From the NCBI GenBank assembly GCA_016192825.1, contig JACPTK010000094.1, forward strand, positions 1-48,088: a DNA stretch of 48,088 nucleotides, in the 5' to 3' direction. Both the position numbers and the translations under genes were made by a program. Source of the DNA: Betaproteobacteria bacterium. GTDB taxonomy: Bacteria; Pseudomonadota; Gammaproteobacteria; Burkholderiales; SG8-41. This document shows positions 24,822 through 33,161 of this stretch, piece after piece. The notes below the pieces were generated by a model. It had not been told where the DNA came from, ran no database searches, and worked only from the letters and a program-made list of their open reading frames with translations. Positions within the stretch are counted from its first letter, which is position 1. Every line of letters begins with the position of its first letter.

Positions 24822-26156
24822 ATGAAGCACGGCGATGGCGAAAGCTGGTCCGGCCGCGCCGGGTTCGTCCTGGCCGCACTCGGGTGCGCCATCGGCATCG
24901 GCAACGTCTGGCGCTTCGCCTACGTCGCCGGGGACAACGGCGGCGGCGCGTTCCTGCTGGTGTACGTGGCCTGCGTGCTGCTGATCGGCGTGCCCCTGCT
25001 GCTGTCGGAGCTGGTGCTGGGGAGCCGCGCGCGAGCGGACGTCTTGCAGTCGTTTTCGCATCCGCGCGCCCTGCGTGCCTGGCGGGCGGGCGGCGTGCTG
25101 GCCGTCCTCGTGGCGTTCCTGATCCTCAGCTACTACTCGGTGATCGCGGGCTGGGTCTGCAAGTACTTCCTGGATTACGCCATCGGCGCGCATCCTGGCA
25201 CGGCGGGCGCGGCGCCGGAGGAGAGCTTCCGCGCTTTCGTGGCCGATCCGCTGCAGCCGCTGGCGTGGCACGCGCTGTTCATGGCGCTGACAGCGGCCGT
25301 GGTCGCGGCCGGAATCGAAAAGGGCATCGAGCGCGCGAGCCGCGTGCTGATGCCGGTGCTCGCGGTGTTGATCCTCCTGCTCGCGGGCTACGCGCTGTCG
25401 CTGCCGGGCGCGGAGAAGGGAATCGCCTTCCTGTTCGCGCCGGACTGGTCGGCGCTCGCCGCGCCGAAGATCTATCTGGCGGCGCTGGGGCAGGCGTTCT
25501 TCTCGCTCGGCGTCGGCATGGGCGTGATCATCACCTACGCGGGCTACCTGCGCTCGAACGAGGGGCTCGCCGCGTCCGCGGTGGCGATCGCGGCGGGCGA
25601 CACGCTCTTCGCCGTCGCCGCCGGGGTCGCCATCTTCCCGATCGTGTTCTCTTTCGGCATGGATCCGGCCTACGGCCCGGCGCTCGCCTTCGTCACGCTG
25701 CCGAAGGTCTTCGCGCTGATGCCCGGCGGCGCGTGGTTCGGCGTCGCGTTCTTCTTCCTGCTGTCGGCCGCCGCGCTCACCTCGTCCGTGTCGCTGCTGG
25801 AAGTACCGGTGGCGATCGCGCAGCATCGGGGCTGGCCGCGCGCGGGCGCGACCGCCCTCGTCGCCTTCTGCGCCTTCCTCGCCGGCGCGCCGTCGTCGCT
25901 CGGCACCGGCCCGCTCGGCGACGTGCGCATCGCCGGCCGGGGCATCCTGGAGGCGGTGGATTTCGTGGCGGCGGACCTGTTTCTGCCGGTCTCCGGCATC
26001 GCCGTCGCATTGTTCACCGGCTGGGTCCTGCCGCGCGGAGAAGCGCTCGGCGCCTGCGGCCTGTCCCCGCGCGCCGCCGGGGCATGGTTGGCGGCCGTGC
26101 GCTACGTCGTGCCGGCGGCGCTGCTCGCGATCCTGGGCGTGCTCGCGTTCGGCTGA
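24822..26156 (+). CDS. Neurotransmitter:sodium symporter (NSS/SNF) family transporter
   Basis: 444 residues, about 11 hydrophobic helices. TM1 carries CAIGIGNVWRFAYVAGDNGG, the sodium- and substrate-binding unwound helix of LeuT-like NSS proteins. TM6 has GQAFFSLGVGMGVIITYAGY, the second unwound helix. Bacterial members carry amino acids or related amines with Na+. The substrate is not determined by the visible residues. It is shorter than LeuT (about 510), so loop trimming or loss of the last helix is possible. It follows DUF3301 closely and is convergent with the acyl-CoA dehydrogenase gene. Confidence 0.92.
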   Translation: MKHGDGESWSGRAGFVLAALGCAIGIGNVWRFAYVAGDNGGGAFLLVYVACVLLIGVPLLLSELVLGSRARADVLQSFSHPRALRAWRAGGVLAVLVAFLILSYYSVIAGWVCKYFLDYAIGAHPGTAGAAPEESFRAFVADPLQPLAWHALFMALTAAVVAAGIEKGIERASRVLMPVLAVLILLLAGYALSLPGAEKGIAFLFAPDWSALAAPKIYLAALGQAFFSLGVGMGVIITYAGYLRSNEGLAASAVAIAAGDTLFAVAAGVAIFPIVFSFGMDPAYGPALAFVTLPKVFALMPGGAWFGVAFFFLLSAAALTSSVSLLEVPVAIAQHRGWPRAGATALVAFCAFLAGAPSSLGTGPLGDVRIAGRGILEAVDFVAADLFLPVSGIAVALFTGWVLPRGEALGACGLSPRAAGAWLAAVRYVVPAALLAILGVLAFG

Positions 26157-26205
26157 TCGCCCGTCCCGGCGTCCGGGCCCGGCGATGCGGCCCGCGGACG
26201 CGCGG

Positions 26206-27453
26206 TCAGTCGTTCCCGGCGTACTTGCCCGCCGTGTCCGGGAAGAGATTTTTCACGATCTTGAACTTGGTGATGTCCACCGTGCCGTCCATGTGGAGAT
26301 ACATGGAGGCGTCGCGGTAGAGCTTCTCGATGCCGAACTCGAGCATGGTGCCGTTGCCGCCGTGCAGCTCCATGGCGTGCCGGCACACGTCCAGCACGGC
26401 CTCTGACGCGTAGAGCTTGACCATGTTGCAGAGCACCTCGGCCTCGGGCAGCTTCTCGTCCACCGCGCGCGAGGCTTCGCGCAGGAGACCCCGCACGGCG
26501 CAGATCTTGGTCGCCATCTCGGCCAGCCGCAGCGCGGTGGCCTGGTGCCTGATCAGCTTCTTGCCGCCCTGCACGTATTCCTGCACGTACTTGGAGGTCT
26601 CCTCGAACGCCCGCACCGCGACGCCGAGGTTCTTCGATCCCTGGATGATCTTCCCCGGCCGGAAATAGACGCCCGCCCTGGCGAGCGCCACGTCCTGCAC
26701 CAGCAGATGGTCCCCGGGCACCGCGCAGTCCTCGAGCGCGATCTCGCCGTTGTTCATGTAGCGCCCGCCGAGCGTCTCGTTGCAGCGCGCCACCGTGAGG
26801 CCCGGCGTGCCGCGCGGCACGAGGAAGCACGACGTGCCCTTGGTCATGCCCGCGCCCGGCTTGGTGGTGGCGTACACCACGTAGAGCTTCGCGTCCCAGG
26901 CGTTGGTGATGAACTGCTTGCGGCCGTTGATCACCCACTTGTCGCCCTTCAGCTCCGCGCGGGTGTGCATCATCGCCTCCGGCACGTCGTAGGGCAGCCA
27001 GCGGTCGGAGGCGCCGCGCGGCTCGGTGAGGCAGTGCGACAGCAGGAACGTCGGGTCCTTCACCACTTCCGGGAACCATTTTTCCTGCAGGTGGCGCGGC
27101 GCGACGTTGCGCAGCAGCACCGAGACTTTCCAGATCTGCACCAGCTTTTCCGCCAGGCCGCAGTCGCCGCGGGAAATCTCCTCCGAGATCACGGCGAAAG
27201 TCTGCGTTTCCGTCTTCGGGTCGAGCGGCGTGCCGCCGAACTCCTCCGGGACGCCGAGCGTGCGGATGCCGATTTCGTCGGCGACCTCCAGGATCTTGCG
27301 CGGCAGGCGCTCGTCCGGATTCATGTTCCATTCGCGCCGCCAGTTCTGGCGCGTGAACGGAATGACGTGCTCGTTCGCGAACTTGCGGGTGACGTCCCGC
27401 ATCATGCGGGTCTCTTCCGGGAGGCCGCGCTCGACCATTTCATCCAGCAACAT
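26206..27453 (-). CDS. Acyl-CoA dehydrogenase
   Basis: 415 residues in the acyl-CoA dehydrogenase fold: N-terminal helices (MMRDVTRKFANEHVIPFTRQ), LGVPEEFGGTPLD, the FAD-binding beta domain (LTEPRGASD, INGRKQFITNA), and the C-terminal helical domain with ELHGGNGTMLEFGIEKLYRD. The catalytic base of the family lies near the LEFGIEKLYRDAS segment, but which residue serves here is unclear because the usual YGYxxE pattern is altered. Substrate unknown. It is a single gene on the minus strand. A NIPSNAP gene lies upstream on the same strand with a heptamer repeat between them. Confidence 0.9.
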   Translation of the reverse strand: MLLDEMVERGLPEETRMMRDVTRKFANEHVIPFTRQNWRREWNMNPDERLPRKILEVADEIGIRTLGVPEEFGGTPLDPKTETQTFAVISEEISRGDCGLAEKLVQIWKVSVLLRNVAPRHLQEKWFPEVVKDPTFLLSHCLTEPRGASDRWLPYDVPEAMMHTRAELKGDKWVINGRKQFITNAWDAKLYVVYATTKPGAGMTKGTSCFLVPRGTPGLTVARCNETLGGRYMNNGEIALEDCAVPGDHLLVQDVALARAGVYFRPGKIIQGSKNLGVAVRAFEETSKYVQEYVQGGKKLIRHQATALRLAEMATKICAVRGLLREASRAVDEKLPEAEVLCNMVKLYASEAVLDVCRHAMELHGGNGTMLEFGIEKLYRDASMYLHMDGTVDITKFKIVKNLFPDTAGKYAGND

Positions 27454-27499
27454 CGGGGGATTCCTCTATCTGGATACGCACTACTCTGTCAGGGACGGC

Positions 27500-27531
27500 G
27501 TGAATCGTGATTCGTGAGTCGCGATTCGAGG
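27500..27531 (+). repeat. Heptamer word array (GAATCGT/GATTCGT)
   Basis: GTGAATCGTGATTCGTGAGT followed by CGCGATTCGAGG shows units GAATCGT, GATTCGT, GAGTCGC, GATTCGA at exact 7-bp spacing. Near-identical words occur at 18248-18263 and 44167-44196. Confidence 0.65.
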
Positions 27532-27593
27532 TCAGCGATGTTCCTTCGCCTCGGGATTCTTCTCTCGTTAATTTGAGCTTTTTCGCCGCTGCG

Positions 27594-28238
27594 CTACTGC
27601 AGTGGCGAAAAAGCCGAGGGCATGACGATCTTGTTCTCCTGCTGCACCAGGTGGTAATCGGGCAGGCCCAGCTTCTTGGCGACCACCGAGGGCGGCCACT
27701 CGCCGGTCTCGCGCAGCTTGTTGCGCATCGCCCAGCGCTCGTCGAGCGACTTGTACGGCCAGATATGCACGAACTGGTTGAGCCCGCCCAGCTCGGAGTA
27801 CCAGATGGCGGTCGCCGGCCCGTGCTTCAGCCGGTTGGGGATCGCGGCCTCCCACGCCTTGGTCAGGTTGCCGAGCTGGCCGGCGGCGTAGGTGTAGACG
27901 CGCATCTCGAAGAACGGGCCCTGCTTGCCGGGCTTGATCTCGGGCGAGAAGGAAAACTGCATGAAGATCTCGGAGCGCTGCCGCGCCAGGAACTCGGCGG
28001 TCTTCGGCGGCCACTTGCCGGCGCCTTCCTTGACCGCGGTGTCGCGGATCCGCCCGCGCTCCTCGAGGTCCTTGTACGGCCAGACGTGGATGATCTGGTT
28101 CAAGGGCCCGATCTCGGTGTGCCAGAACGCGGCGAGCTGGGAGAATTTCTTGCGGGTCTCGTAGGCTTCGGCGAAGCGCTTTTCGACTTCCGGCAGCGAA
28201 TGCGGCTTGAGATCGTAGGTTCTCACTTCGTAGATCAT
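27594..28238 (-). CDS. NIPSNAP family protein with two repeats
   Basis: 214 residues made of two similar ferredoxin-like halves: residues 1 to about 105 (IYEVRTYDLKPHSLPEVEKRF, GPLNQIIHVWPYKDLEER) and about 108-214 (FFEMRVYTYAAGQLGNLTKAW, GGLNQFVHIWPYKSLDER). The duplicated HVWPYK/HIWPYK core is the NIPSNAP signature. Bacterial members often neighbour catabolic genes but have no proven reaction. No signal peptide. Separate from the acyl-CoA dehydrogenase by about 140 nt. Confidence 0.9.
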   Translation of the reverse strand: MIYEVRTYDLKPHSLPEVEKRFAEAYETRKKFSQLAAFWHTEIGPLNQIIHVWPYKDLEERGRIRDTAVKEGAGKWPPKTAEFLARQRSEIFMQFSFSPEIKPGKQGPFFEMRVYTYAAGQLGNLTKAWEAAIPNRLKHGPATAIWYSELGGLNQFVHIWPYKSLDERWAMRNKLRETGEWPPSVVAKKLGLPDYHLVQQENKIVMPSAFSPLQ

Positions 28239-28493
28239 GGAAGGCTCCCTTGAGCGGTAAAAAAACAGGAATGGACAGGATTCATTGTCGATTGTTGGAG
28301 CGCGCCCCGGAACGACGCCCGGAACCGGCCCGGTTCGTCGGGTGCGCTTGAAATCAGGCGGGTAACTTTACTGCGAAGCGCGGAAGTTGACCAGCGCAAT
28401 CAGTCCACGCTGTGAACCGGGCCGGTGGAGTGGGGGTCAAGCCGGCCGGCCTTCGTCAACGGGAAGCGGTCTATTGTGATACGCCGGATCGGT

Positions 28494-28970
28494 TCACCCG
28501 GCCTGCGAGGCACCGCGTTTGGCGCGTCCGTACATCGAAGCAAGGCCGATCAGGGCGAGGCTCAGGACCGGCATTGCGTATTCGAGGAAGCCGTGCGTCA
28601 AGCCGCCCATGACGCCCCTCTCCTGAAGCATACCGACGGTCACGCGCCACGAGCTGCCGTAATAAAAGGAGAGGGCGGACAGCAGCGAGGACCAGTCGAG
28701 ATCCGCGGTCATCCCGACCATGAGACCAACCCGGACCGCATAGAACGATAAATGCACGAATGCAGCCAGTATGACGACGAGACGCCAATACGCGAAATTC
28801 AGGACCACGGCCGTACACGCAAGGAGGCCGCTGAATCCGGTGATCAGCGCCGACGGCGGGGCATCCGGTGGAAAGTACAAAGCCGCCGACAGCGCATAAA
28901 GCGACCACGCTGCCAGGGCCGATGCCCCCGGCACGCTCGCGATGGGGTGACGTCCGTTTCCGGCGCTCAT
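28494..28970 (-). CDS. Small polytopic membrane protein of the seleno-peroxiredoxin operon
   Basis: 158 residues from ATG 28970, which overlaps the TlpA stop (ATGA). Four hydrophobic helices are visible (SALAAWSLYALSAALYF, ITGFSGLLACTAVVLNF, RLVVILAAFVHLSFYAVRVG, MPVLSLALIGLASMYG). No family is recognised. There is one cysteine in TM2 (Cys in LLACTAV) and no CxxC, so it is not an obvious DsbD-like electron donor. Position after a peroxiredoxin and a TlpA thioredoxin suggests a role with them at the inner membrane. Confidence 0.75.
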   Translation of the reverse strand: MSAGNGRHPIASVPGASALAAWSLYALSAALYFPPDAPPSALITGFSGLLACTAVVLNFAYWRLVVILAAFVHLSFYAVRVGLMVGMTADLDWSSLLSALSFYYGSSWRVTVGMLQERGVMGGLTHGFLEYAMPVLSLALIGLASMYGRAKRGASQAG

Positions 28971-29527
28971 TGTTTCTGCTCCACCAGCGCCTTGAAGAGA
29001 TTCCTCGCGGCCGGGCTGCTCCAGTCGGCCGGGCCCCACAGGCGCGCCAGCACCACGCCTTTGCGGTCGATCAGATAGGTCACCGGCAATCCAAAAGCAC
29101 CGTAAAGCAGCCCGACTTCGCCCTCGGGATCCATCAGGATGGGGTAGCTCAGCTTCAGTTCCTTGACGAAAGCGAGCGCGTCCCGCCGCTTGTCCTTGAC
29201 GTTCACCGCCACGATTTCCAGCCCCTTGCCCTTGAATTCCCGGTAGAGGCGCTCCATGGACGGCATCTCTTCCCGGCAGGACTCGCACCAGGTTGCCCAG
29301 AAATTCAGGAACACCACCTTGCCGCGGAAAGCCCTGAGCGAGACCTTCCTGCCATCCGGGGCCGGGAGGGTGAAATCCGGGGCGGCCGGGCGGTCCTTCA
29401 ACTCCTGCAGCTTGGGGATCGCCTTGAAATCAACGGGCGCGGTCCCGGCATGGAGCGGCATGCCGCACAAAATGAAAGCGGCCAGCAGGATGACCAGCCG
29501 GCCGCCGGGAATGGCTGTGGACACCAT
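28967..29527 (-). CDS. TlpA/ResA-like thioredoxin-fold protein
   Basis: 186 residues. An N-terminal hydrophobic segment (LVILLAAFILCGMPLHA) acts as signal or anchor; the AhpC/TlpA-like thioredoxin domain runs from about residue 48 to the end with FWATWCESCREEMPSM (redox CESC) and GLPVTYLIDRKGVV (cis-Pro loop). It should be a periplasmic thiol-disulfide oxidoreductase. ATG 29527 has AGGGACG upstream and starts 6 nt after the stop of the seleno-peroxiredoxin, so it is a good candidate to reduce that enzyme, which has no cysteine of its own. Confidence 0.9.
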   Translation of the reverse strand: MVSTAIPGGRLVILLAAFILCGMPLHAGTAPVDFKAIPKLQELKDRPAAPDFTLPAPDGRKVSLRAFRGKVVFLNFWATWCESCREEMPSMERLYREFKGKGLEIVAVNVKDKRRDALAFVKELKLSYPILMDPEGEVGLLYGAFGLPVTYLIDRKGVVLARLWGPADWSSPAARNLFKALVEQKQ

Positions 29528-29533
29528 TCGTCC

Positions 29534-30064
29534 CTACTTGAGTTTCCCGATTTCCTCGAGCAGCGCTTCGTTGGCGATCAGCGGCTCTTTCGGCGCCAGC
29601 ACCTTCTTGTAGCGGACGACCCCTTCCTTGTCCACGATGAACCAGGAGCGCCGCGCCAGCCTGCGCTCCGCGTTGAACACGCCATACGCCTGCATGGTCT
29701 TCATGTTCGGGGCGTCGGAGAGCAGCGGATAATTGAGCTTGAGGAAATCGGCGAAAGCCTGCTGCGAGAAGCGGACGTTCGCGCTGATGCCCACGATCTC
29801 GGTATCGGCCGCTTCGAACTTCGGATAGTCGTCCCTACTGGACGACAGTTCCTTGATTCACGTCGGCGTGAAGTCGAGCACGTAGAACTGGACGACGACG
29901 TTTTTCCTGCCGGCGAGGCTGCTCAGCTTGAACTTCCCGCCCTTGGTGCTGACGAGCTCGAAATCGGGGGCCTTGTCCCCGACCTCCACTGCCGCCGCCG
30001 GGCCCGGCAGCCCGAGGAGCCCCAGGGCGAGCAGGGCGGCTGGAACGAAACCGAAGCGCTTCAT
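29534..30064 (-). CDS. Secreted peroxiredoxin with selenocysteine at the peroxidatic site (UGA = Sec69)
   Basis: Start ATG 30064 has AAAGGAGGAACC upstream. A signal peptide (1-25, LLALGLLGLPGPAAA) leads to EVGDKAPDFELVSTKGGKFKL, the AhpC/TSA opening. The active-site loop is YVLDFTPT-UGA-IKEL: the in-frame TGA (29860-29858) is exactly where peroxiredoxins have the peroxidatic Cys (TxxC). The same frame continues with DYPKFEAADTEIVGISANV, LSDAPNMKTMQAYGVF and RRSWFIVDKEGVV (conserved Arg) to TAG at 29534. Total 176 residues with Sec. There is no cysteine anywhere else, so it is a 1-Sec enzyme needing an external reductant, plausibly the TlpA protein next door. A disabled Cys codon is the alternative; the hairpin after UGA argues against it. 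Confidence 0.9.
29828..29860 (-). promoter_or_regulatory. Bacterial SECIS candidate for the peroxiredoxin
   Basis: On the minus strand, UGA (29860-29858), 11 nt, GTCGTCC (29846-29840), loop AGTAG (29839-29835), GGACGAC (29834-29828): a perfect 7-bp stem with the loop starting 18 nt after the UGA and GU at loop positions 2-3. The spacing and loop resemble the UGSC element at 16839-16875. Confidence 0.75.
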
Positions 30065-30125
30065 GGTTCCTCCTTTCATGGCCATTGACCTTCAGCACTA
30101 ACAGGGCCGGTGCCCATGGTATTCC

Positions 30126-30262
30126 AAGGCAGAAGGCAGAAGGCAAAAGGCAAAAGGCAAAAGGGAAAAGGAAACAGGGAAAAGGAGCGGGATACCCCCC
30201 ACAAGTCGCGAATCAGGCGGGGTTGGGTGCAGTTATTCCCTTTTCCCTTTTGCCTTTTTCCT
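30126..30262. repeat. Heptamer inverted repeat (GGCAGAA, GGCAAAA, GGGAAAA words)
   Basis: Left arm 30126 to about 30185: GGCAGAA x2, GGCAAAA x3, then GGGAAAA. Right arm 30235-30262 is the reverse complement, including the transition from the GGCAAAA to the GGGAAAA word, giving a perfect match of about 20 bp. Lies between a minus-strand hydroxyacid dehydrogenase gene end and the peroxiredoxin operon start. Confidence 0.8.
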
Positions 30263-30280
30263 TGCATTCGCGACTGACGA

Positions 30281-31114
30281 TCATTTTCCATACTTGTCGA
30301 GCTGGAACCGATGGGGCTTGAGTTCCCGGCAGATGGCCTGCACCGCCCGTGCCTGGCGCAGCGTGAGCCCGCAGTCCTTCGCCATCGCCGCGACGATTTC
30401 CATGTCGTCGTCGGCCCAGGCCATGGTCTGCTGGCCCCAGAGCTCGAGCGACTTGTTGGCCGAGTGGGTCGTCATCAGGGCCTTCCGCATCGCCTCGATG
30501 TCGAGGCCGTAGCGGTGGGCGAGCGCGAGCCCCTCGTGGTTCGCCACGAGGCAGGCCCACATGATCATGTTGTTGACCGCTTTCGCGACCTGGGCGCTGC
30601 CGACGCTCCCGGTGGGCACGATGTCGCTCGAATAGGCCGAGAGGACCGGGCGCAGGCGATCGACGACCGGCGCGTCTCCCGCGACGAACGAGAGGAGGGT
30701 GCCCTCGTCGGCCGCCCAGCTCCCGCGGCAGACGGTGGCGTCGACGACGTGGATGCCGCGGCCGCCCGCCCGTTCGGCAAGCTCCCGCACGGTCGCCGGC
30801 AGCACGGTGCTGAGGATCGCAACGATGGTTCCTGCCCGGGATTGCAGCAGCGGCCCGTCGGCGGCCAGAAGCTCCCGAATCTCTCGGTCGTAGCCCACGC
30901 AGACGAGGATCGCGTCGCTCTCGCGCGCGAGCCCGGCAGGTTCGGCGCGCCAATGTCCGCCCTGCGATTCGACGGCCGTCCGCTTGCCGGCGTCGACGTC
31001 GTGCACCAGCACGACAAACCCCTTGCGCGCGAGGTGCCCGATGATCGGCTGCCCCATGCGCCCGGCGCCGACGACCCCAACGGTCCTGATAGACGCAAAT
31101 TCATTGCCGCTCAT
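30281..31114 (-). CDS. 3-Hydroxyisobutyrate dehydrogenase-family NAD(P)-dependent oxidoreductase
   Basis: 277 residues. N-terminal Rossmann motif GVVGAGRMGQPIIGHLARKG (13-32). VDATVCRGSWAADEGTL replaces the usual VDAPVSGG loop, and the catalytic Lys is in GSAQVAKAVNNMIMW. The C-terminal all-helical domain completes the beta-hydroxyacid dehydrogenase family length. It should oxidise a beta-hydroxyacid or reduce a semialdehyde. The altered substrate loop argues against plain 3-hydroxyisobutyrate. Same strand as the ThDP enzyme about 160 nt upstream, with a heptamer repeat between them. Confidence 0.9.
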   Translation of the reverse strand: MSGNEFASIRTVGVVGAGRMGQPIIGHLARKGFVVLVHDVDAGKRTAVESQGGHWRAEPAGLARESDAILVCVGYDREIRELLAADGPLLQSRAGTIVAILSTVLPATVRELAERAGGRGIHVVDATVCRGSWAADEGTLLSFVAGDAPVVDRLRPVLSAYSSDIVPTGSVGSAQVAKAVNNMIMWACLVANHEGLALAHRYGLDIEAMRKALMTTHSANKSLELWGQQTMAWADDDMEIVAAMAKDCGLTLRQARAVQAICRELKPHRFQLDKYGK

Positions 31115-31135
31115 GACACTCCTTCCCGCCTATCG

Positions 31136-31277
31136 ATGGCGGATGGCGGATGGCGGATGGCGGATGGAAAGTCGGTGTCGCAGCTATGCGTCGATTACGC
31201 GTCGCAGGACGTCCGATGCGAATTTCCGCGAGCGGCCGAGCCGTTCAAATCCTTTCGCCATTCGCCATCCGCCATCA
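31136..31277. repeat. Heptamer repeat (GGCGGAT) with inverted partner
   Basis: Four or five ATGGCGG units at exact 7-bp spacing (31136-31167), and CGCCATTCGCCATCCGCCAT at about 31256-31275 in inverse orientation. The right arm overlaps the 3' end of the ThDP enzyme gene. Confidence 0.7.
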
Positions 31278-33059
31278 GCGTTTCTGGGTGATCGTGTCGA
31301 GCAGCGCCGGCTGTCCCGCCTTGACCCGCGCGATGGCGCGCTTGAGCGCCGGGCCGACGTCCCTGCCGTGCTCGATCGGGCCCTCGGCGTACCACCCCAT
31401 CGAGCGGGCGAGACCGGCGAAATCCACCACCGGCTCCTCCAGATCCATGCCGATGTGGGCGCGCTCGATCGGCGTGCCGCGCAGCCGCGCCATGCGGATC
31501 TGGTGCTCCCAGTCGTTGTAGTAGGCGCGGTTGTTGTACATCACGATCAGCATCGGGATCTTGTGCTTGACGGCGACCCACAAGGCCCCTGCGTCGAACA
31601 TCAGGTCGCCGTCGGGCTGGAAGTCCACCACCAGGCGGCCCGCGTCGCGGTGCGCGAGCGCGACGCCGAGCGAGATGCCGATCTGCGTCGCGGTCCCGAG
31701 CGACTTGCCGGGATGGCGGTAGGGCTTGTCGAAATCCCACAGCTTGAGCGACCACTCTTCGAGCGTGTTGGCGGTGAGGACCCAATCCTCGTGCTGGATG
31801 ACTTCCCAGACCTCCGACGCGAGACGGGGAAGCGTGATCGGGGTCGCGTCCCAGTCCTCGCGCGCGGCTTTCGCCCACTTTGCGCGGGTTTCACGGTGCT
31901 TCGCGGCGGCCTCGCCGCTGCGCGCCGCAATGCGCTTCGCAAGGGGCGGGGCGGCGTGAATCTTCCCGCGCAGCAGGTCGGTCAACGCCGGGATCGCGAT
32001 CGTGGTGTCGGCGAGAATCCGCAGCTGCGCGTGCTTCAGCCGCTGGTAATCCATCGCCCAGCTCGACAGCTCCAGGTCGCCGAAGCCGATGTCGATCCAC
32101 ACGCAGTCCGGCGGCTCGATCGCCGTCAGCTTGCGCGTCGCGCTCACGAGCTCGGTGGTCGGCCGCTCCCAGTCGCGCACGTCGAGGCACAGGATCAGGT
32201 CCGCGTCCCGGAACATCTCCTTCACCATGCTGAGGTTCAGGGGATGGCGGGTCGGGAAGTTGAGGCGGCTGTTGACGTCGTAGACCGGCGCGCCGATCGT
32301 CTCCGCGAGCTCCACCAGCGCGTGATAGCCCCGCGGGTCGCGGCCGACGAACTCGGCGATGATGACCGGCCGCTTCGCGTCCGCGATGAGGTCGGCCGCG
32401 CGCGTGAGCGCGGCGGGATCGGCGGTGAATTGCGCCGGCACCGGCATCGACGACTTCGGCGGCAGGGCCACTTCGTGATCGAGCGGCTGCTCCTGCAGCC
32501 ATGCGTCGTAACACATGTAAATGGGCCCCTGCGGCTCGGTCATCATCACGCCGTAGGCGCGGGCGAACGACTCGGGGACGCCGTCGATCACGGCGGGCTG
32601 GTAGTCCCACTTGGTGTAGTGGCGCACGGCCTCGCCCTGCACCAGCGCGGTGTGCGTCCAGTCGATGCGCGGGCGGCGCTTGGTCTCGTCCATCGGGCCG
32701 GTCGCGCCGACGATGAAGACCGGCGCGCGGTCGACGTAGGCGTAGTAGATCGCGAGGTTCGCGTGCAGCAGGCCGACGAGGTTGTGCAGGACCGCGATCA
32801 TCGGTTTCCCGCCCGCCTTGGCATAGCCGTGCGCGATCTGCACCGCGGTCTCCTCGTGCTGGCACAGCATCATGACCGGCCGGTTGCCGCCGTAATTGAC
32901 CATCGAGTCGTGCAGCCCGCGGTAGCTCGCGCCCGGGTTCAGTGCCGCGTACGGGAATTCGTAGCGGTGCATCATGTCCACGATCACGTCGGAGCCCCAG
33001 CGCCGGGCTTCGCCGGCGGCGGGCTGCAGGGTCTTCGGTTTCGGGCTGGACTTGGGCAT
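31275..33059 (-). CDS. Thiamine-diphosphate-dependent enzyme (acetolactate synthase/benzoylformate decarboxylase superfamily)
   Basis: 594 residues in the three-domain ThDP arrangement: PYR domain (about 20-190) with the activating Glu in LCQHEETAVQ; central domain (about 210-350); PP domain (about 400-575) with the cofactor motif PDGDLMFDAGALW ... YNNRAYYN. Family members ligate or decarboxylate 2-oxo acids. The residues seen do not decide between acetolactate synthase-like and decarboxylase activity. No small regulatory subunit is nearby, which argues against branched-chain synthesis. It probably belongs with the neighbouring hydroxyacid dehydrogenase or with the cupin genes upstream. Confidence 0.9.
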   Translation of the reverse strand: MPKSSPKPKTLQPAAGEARRWGSDVIVDMMHRYEFPYAALNPGASYRGLHDSMVNYGGNRPVMMLCQHEETAVQIAHGYAKAGGKPMIAVLHNLVGLLHANLAIYYAYVDRAPVFIVGATGPMDETKRRPRIDWTHTALVQGEAVRHYTKWDYQPAVIDGVPESFARAYGVMMTEPQGPIYMCYDAWLQEQPLDHEVALPPKSSMPVPAQFTADPAALTRAADLIADAKRPVIIAEFVGRDPRGYHALVELAETIGAPVYDVNSRLNFPTRHPLNLSMVKEMFRDADLILCLDVRDWERPTTELVSATRKLTAIEPPDCVWIDIGFGDLELSSWAMDYQRLKHAQLRILADTTIAIPALTDLLRGKIHAAPPLAKRIAARSGEAAAKHRETRAKWAKAAREDWDATPITLPRLASEVWEVIQHEDWVLTANTLEEWSLKLWDFDKPYRHPGKSLGTATQIGISLGVALAHRDAGRLVVDFQPDGDLMFDAGALWVAVKHKIPMLIVMYNNRAYYNDWEHQIRMARLRGTPIERAHIGMDLEEPVVDFAGLARSMGWYAEGPIEHGRDVGPALKRAIARVKAGQPALLDTITQKR

Positions 33060-33161
33060 GGAGGGGTAGCCGCAGGATGGAACGGTTGGAGGAGGGGCGC
33101 GGCCGGCGGGCGCTCGCGTCCCGGCGTCAGTCGGGAAAGGCCGGCGCGCCGGCGCCAGGGC

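Noticed and set aside
28967-29527. A third selenoprotein in the TlpA-like gene
   Set aside because: Its active site is a normal CESC with two cysteine codons and no in-frame TGA.
29858-29860. Reading the peroxiredoxin TGA as a pseudogene stop
   Set aside because: It falls exactly on the peroxidatic residue, the frame is otherwise intact, and a SECIS-like hairpin follows.
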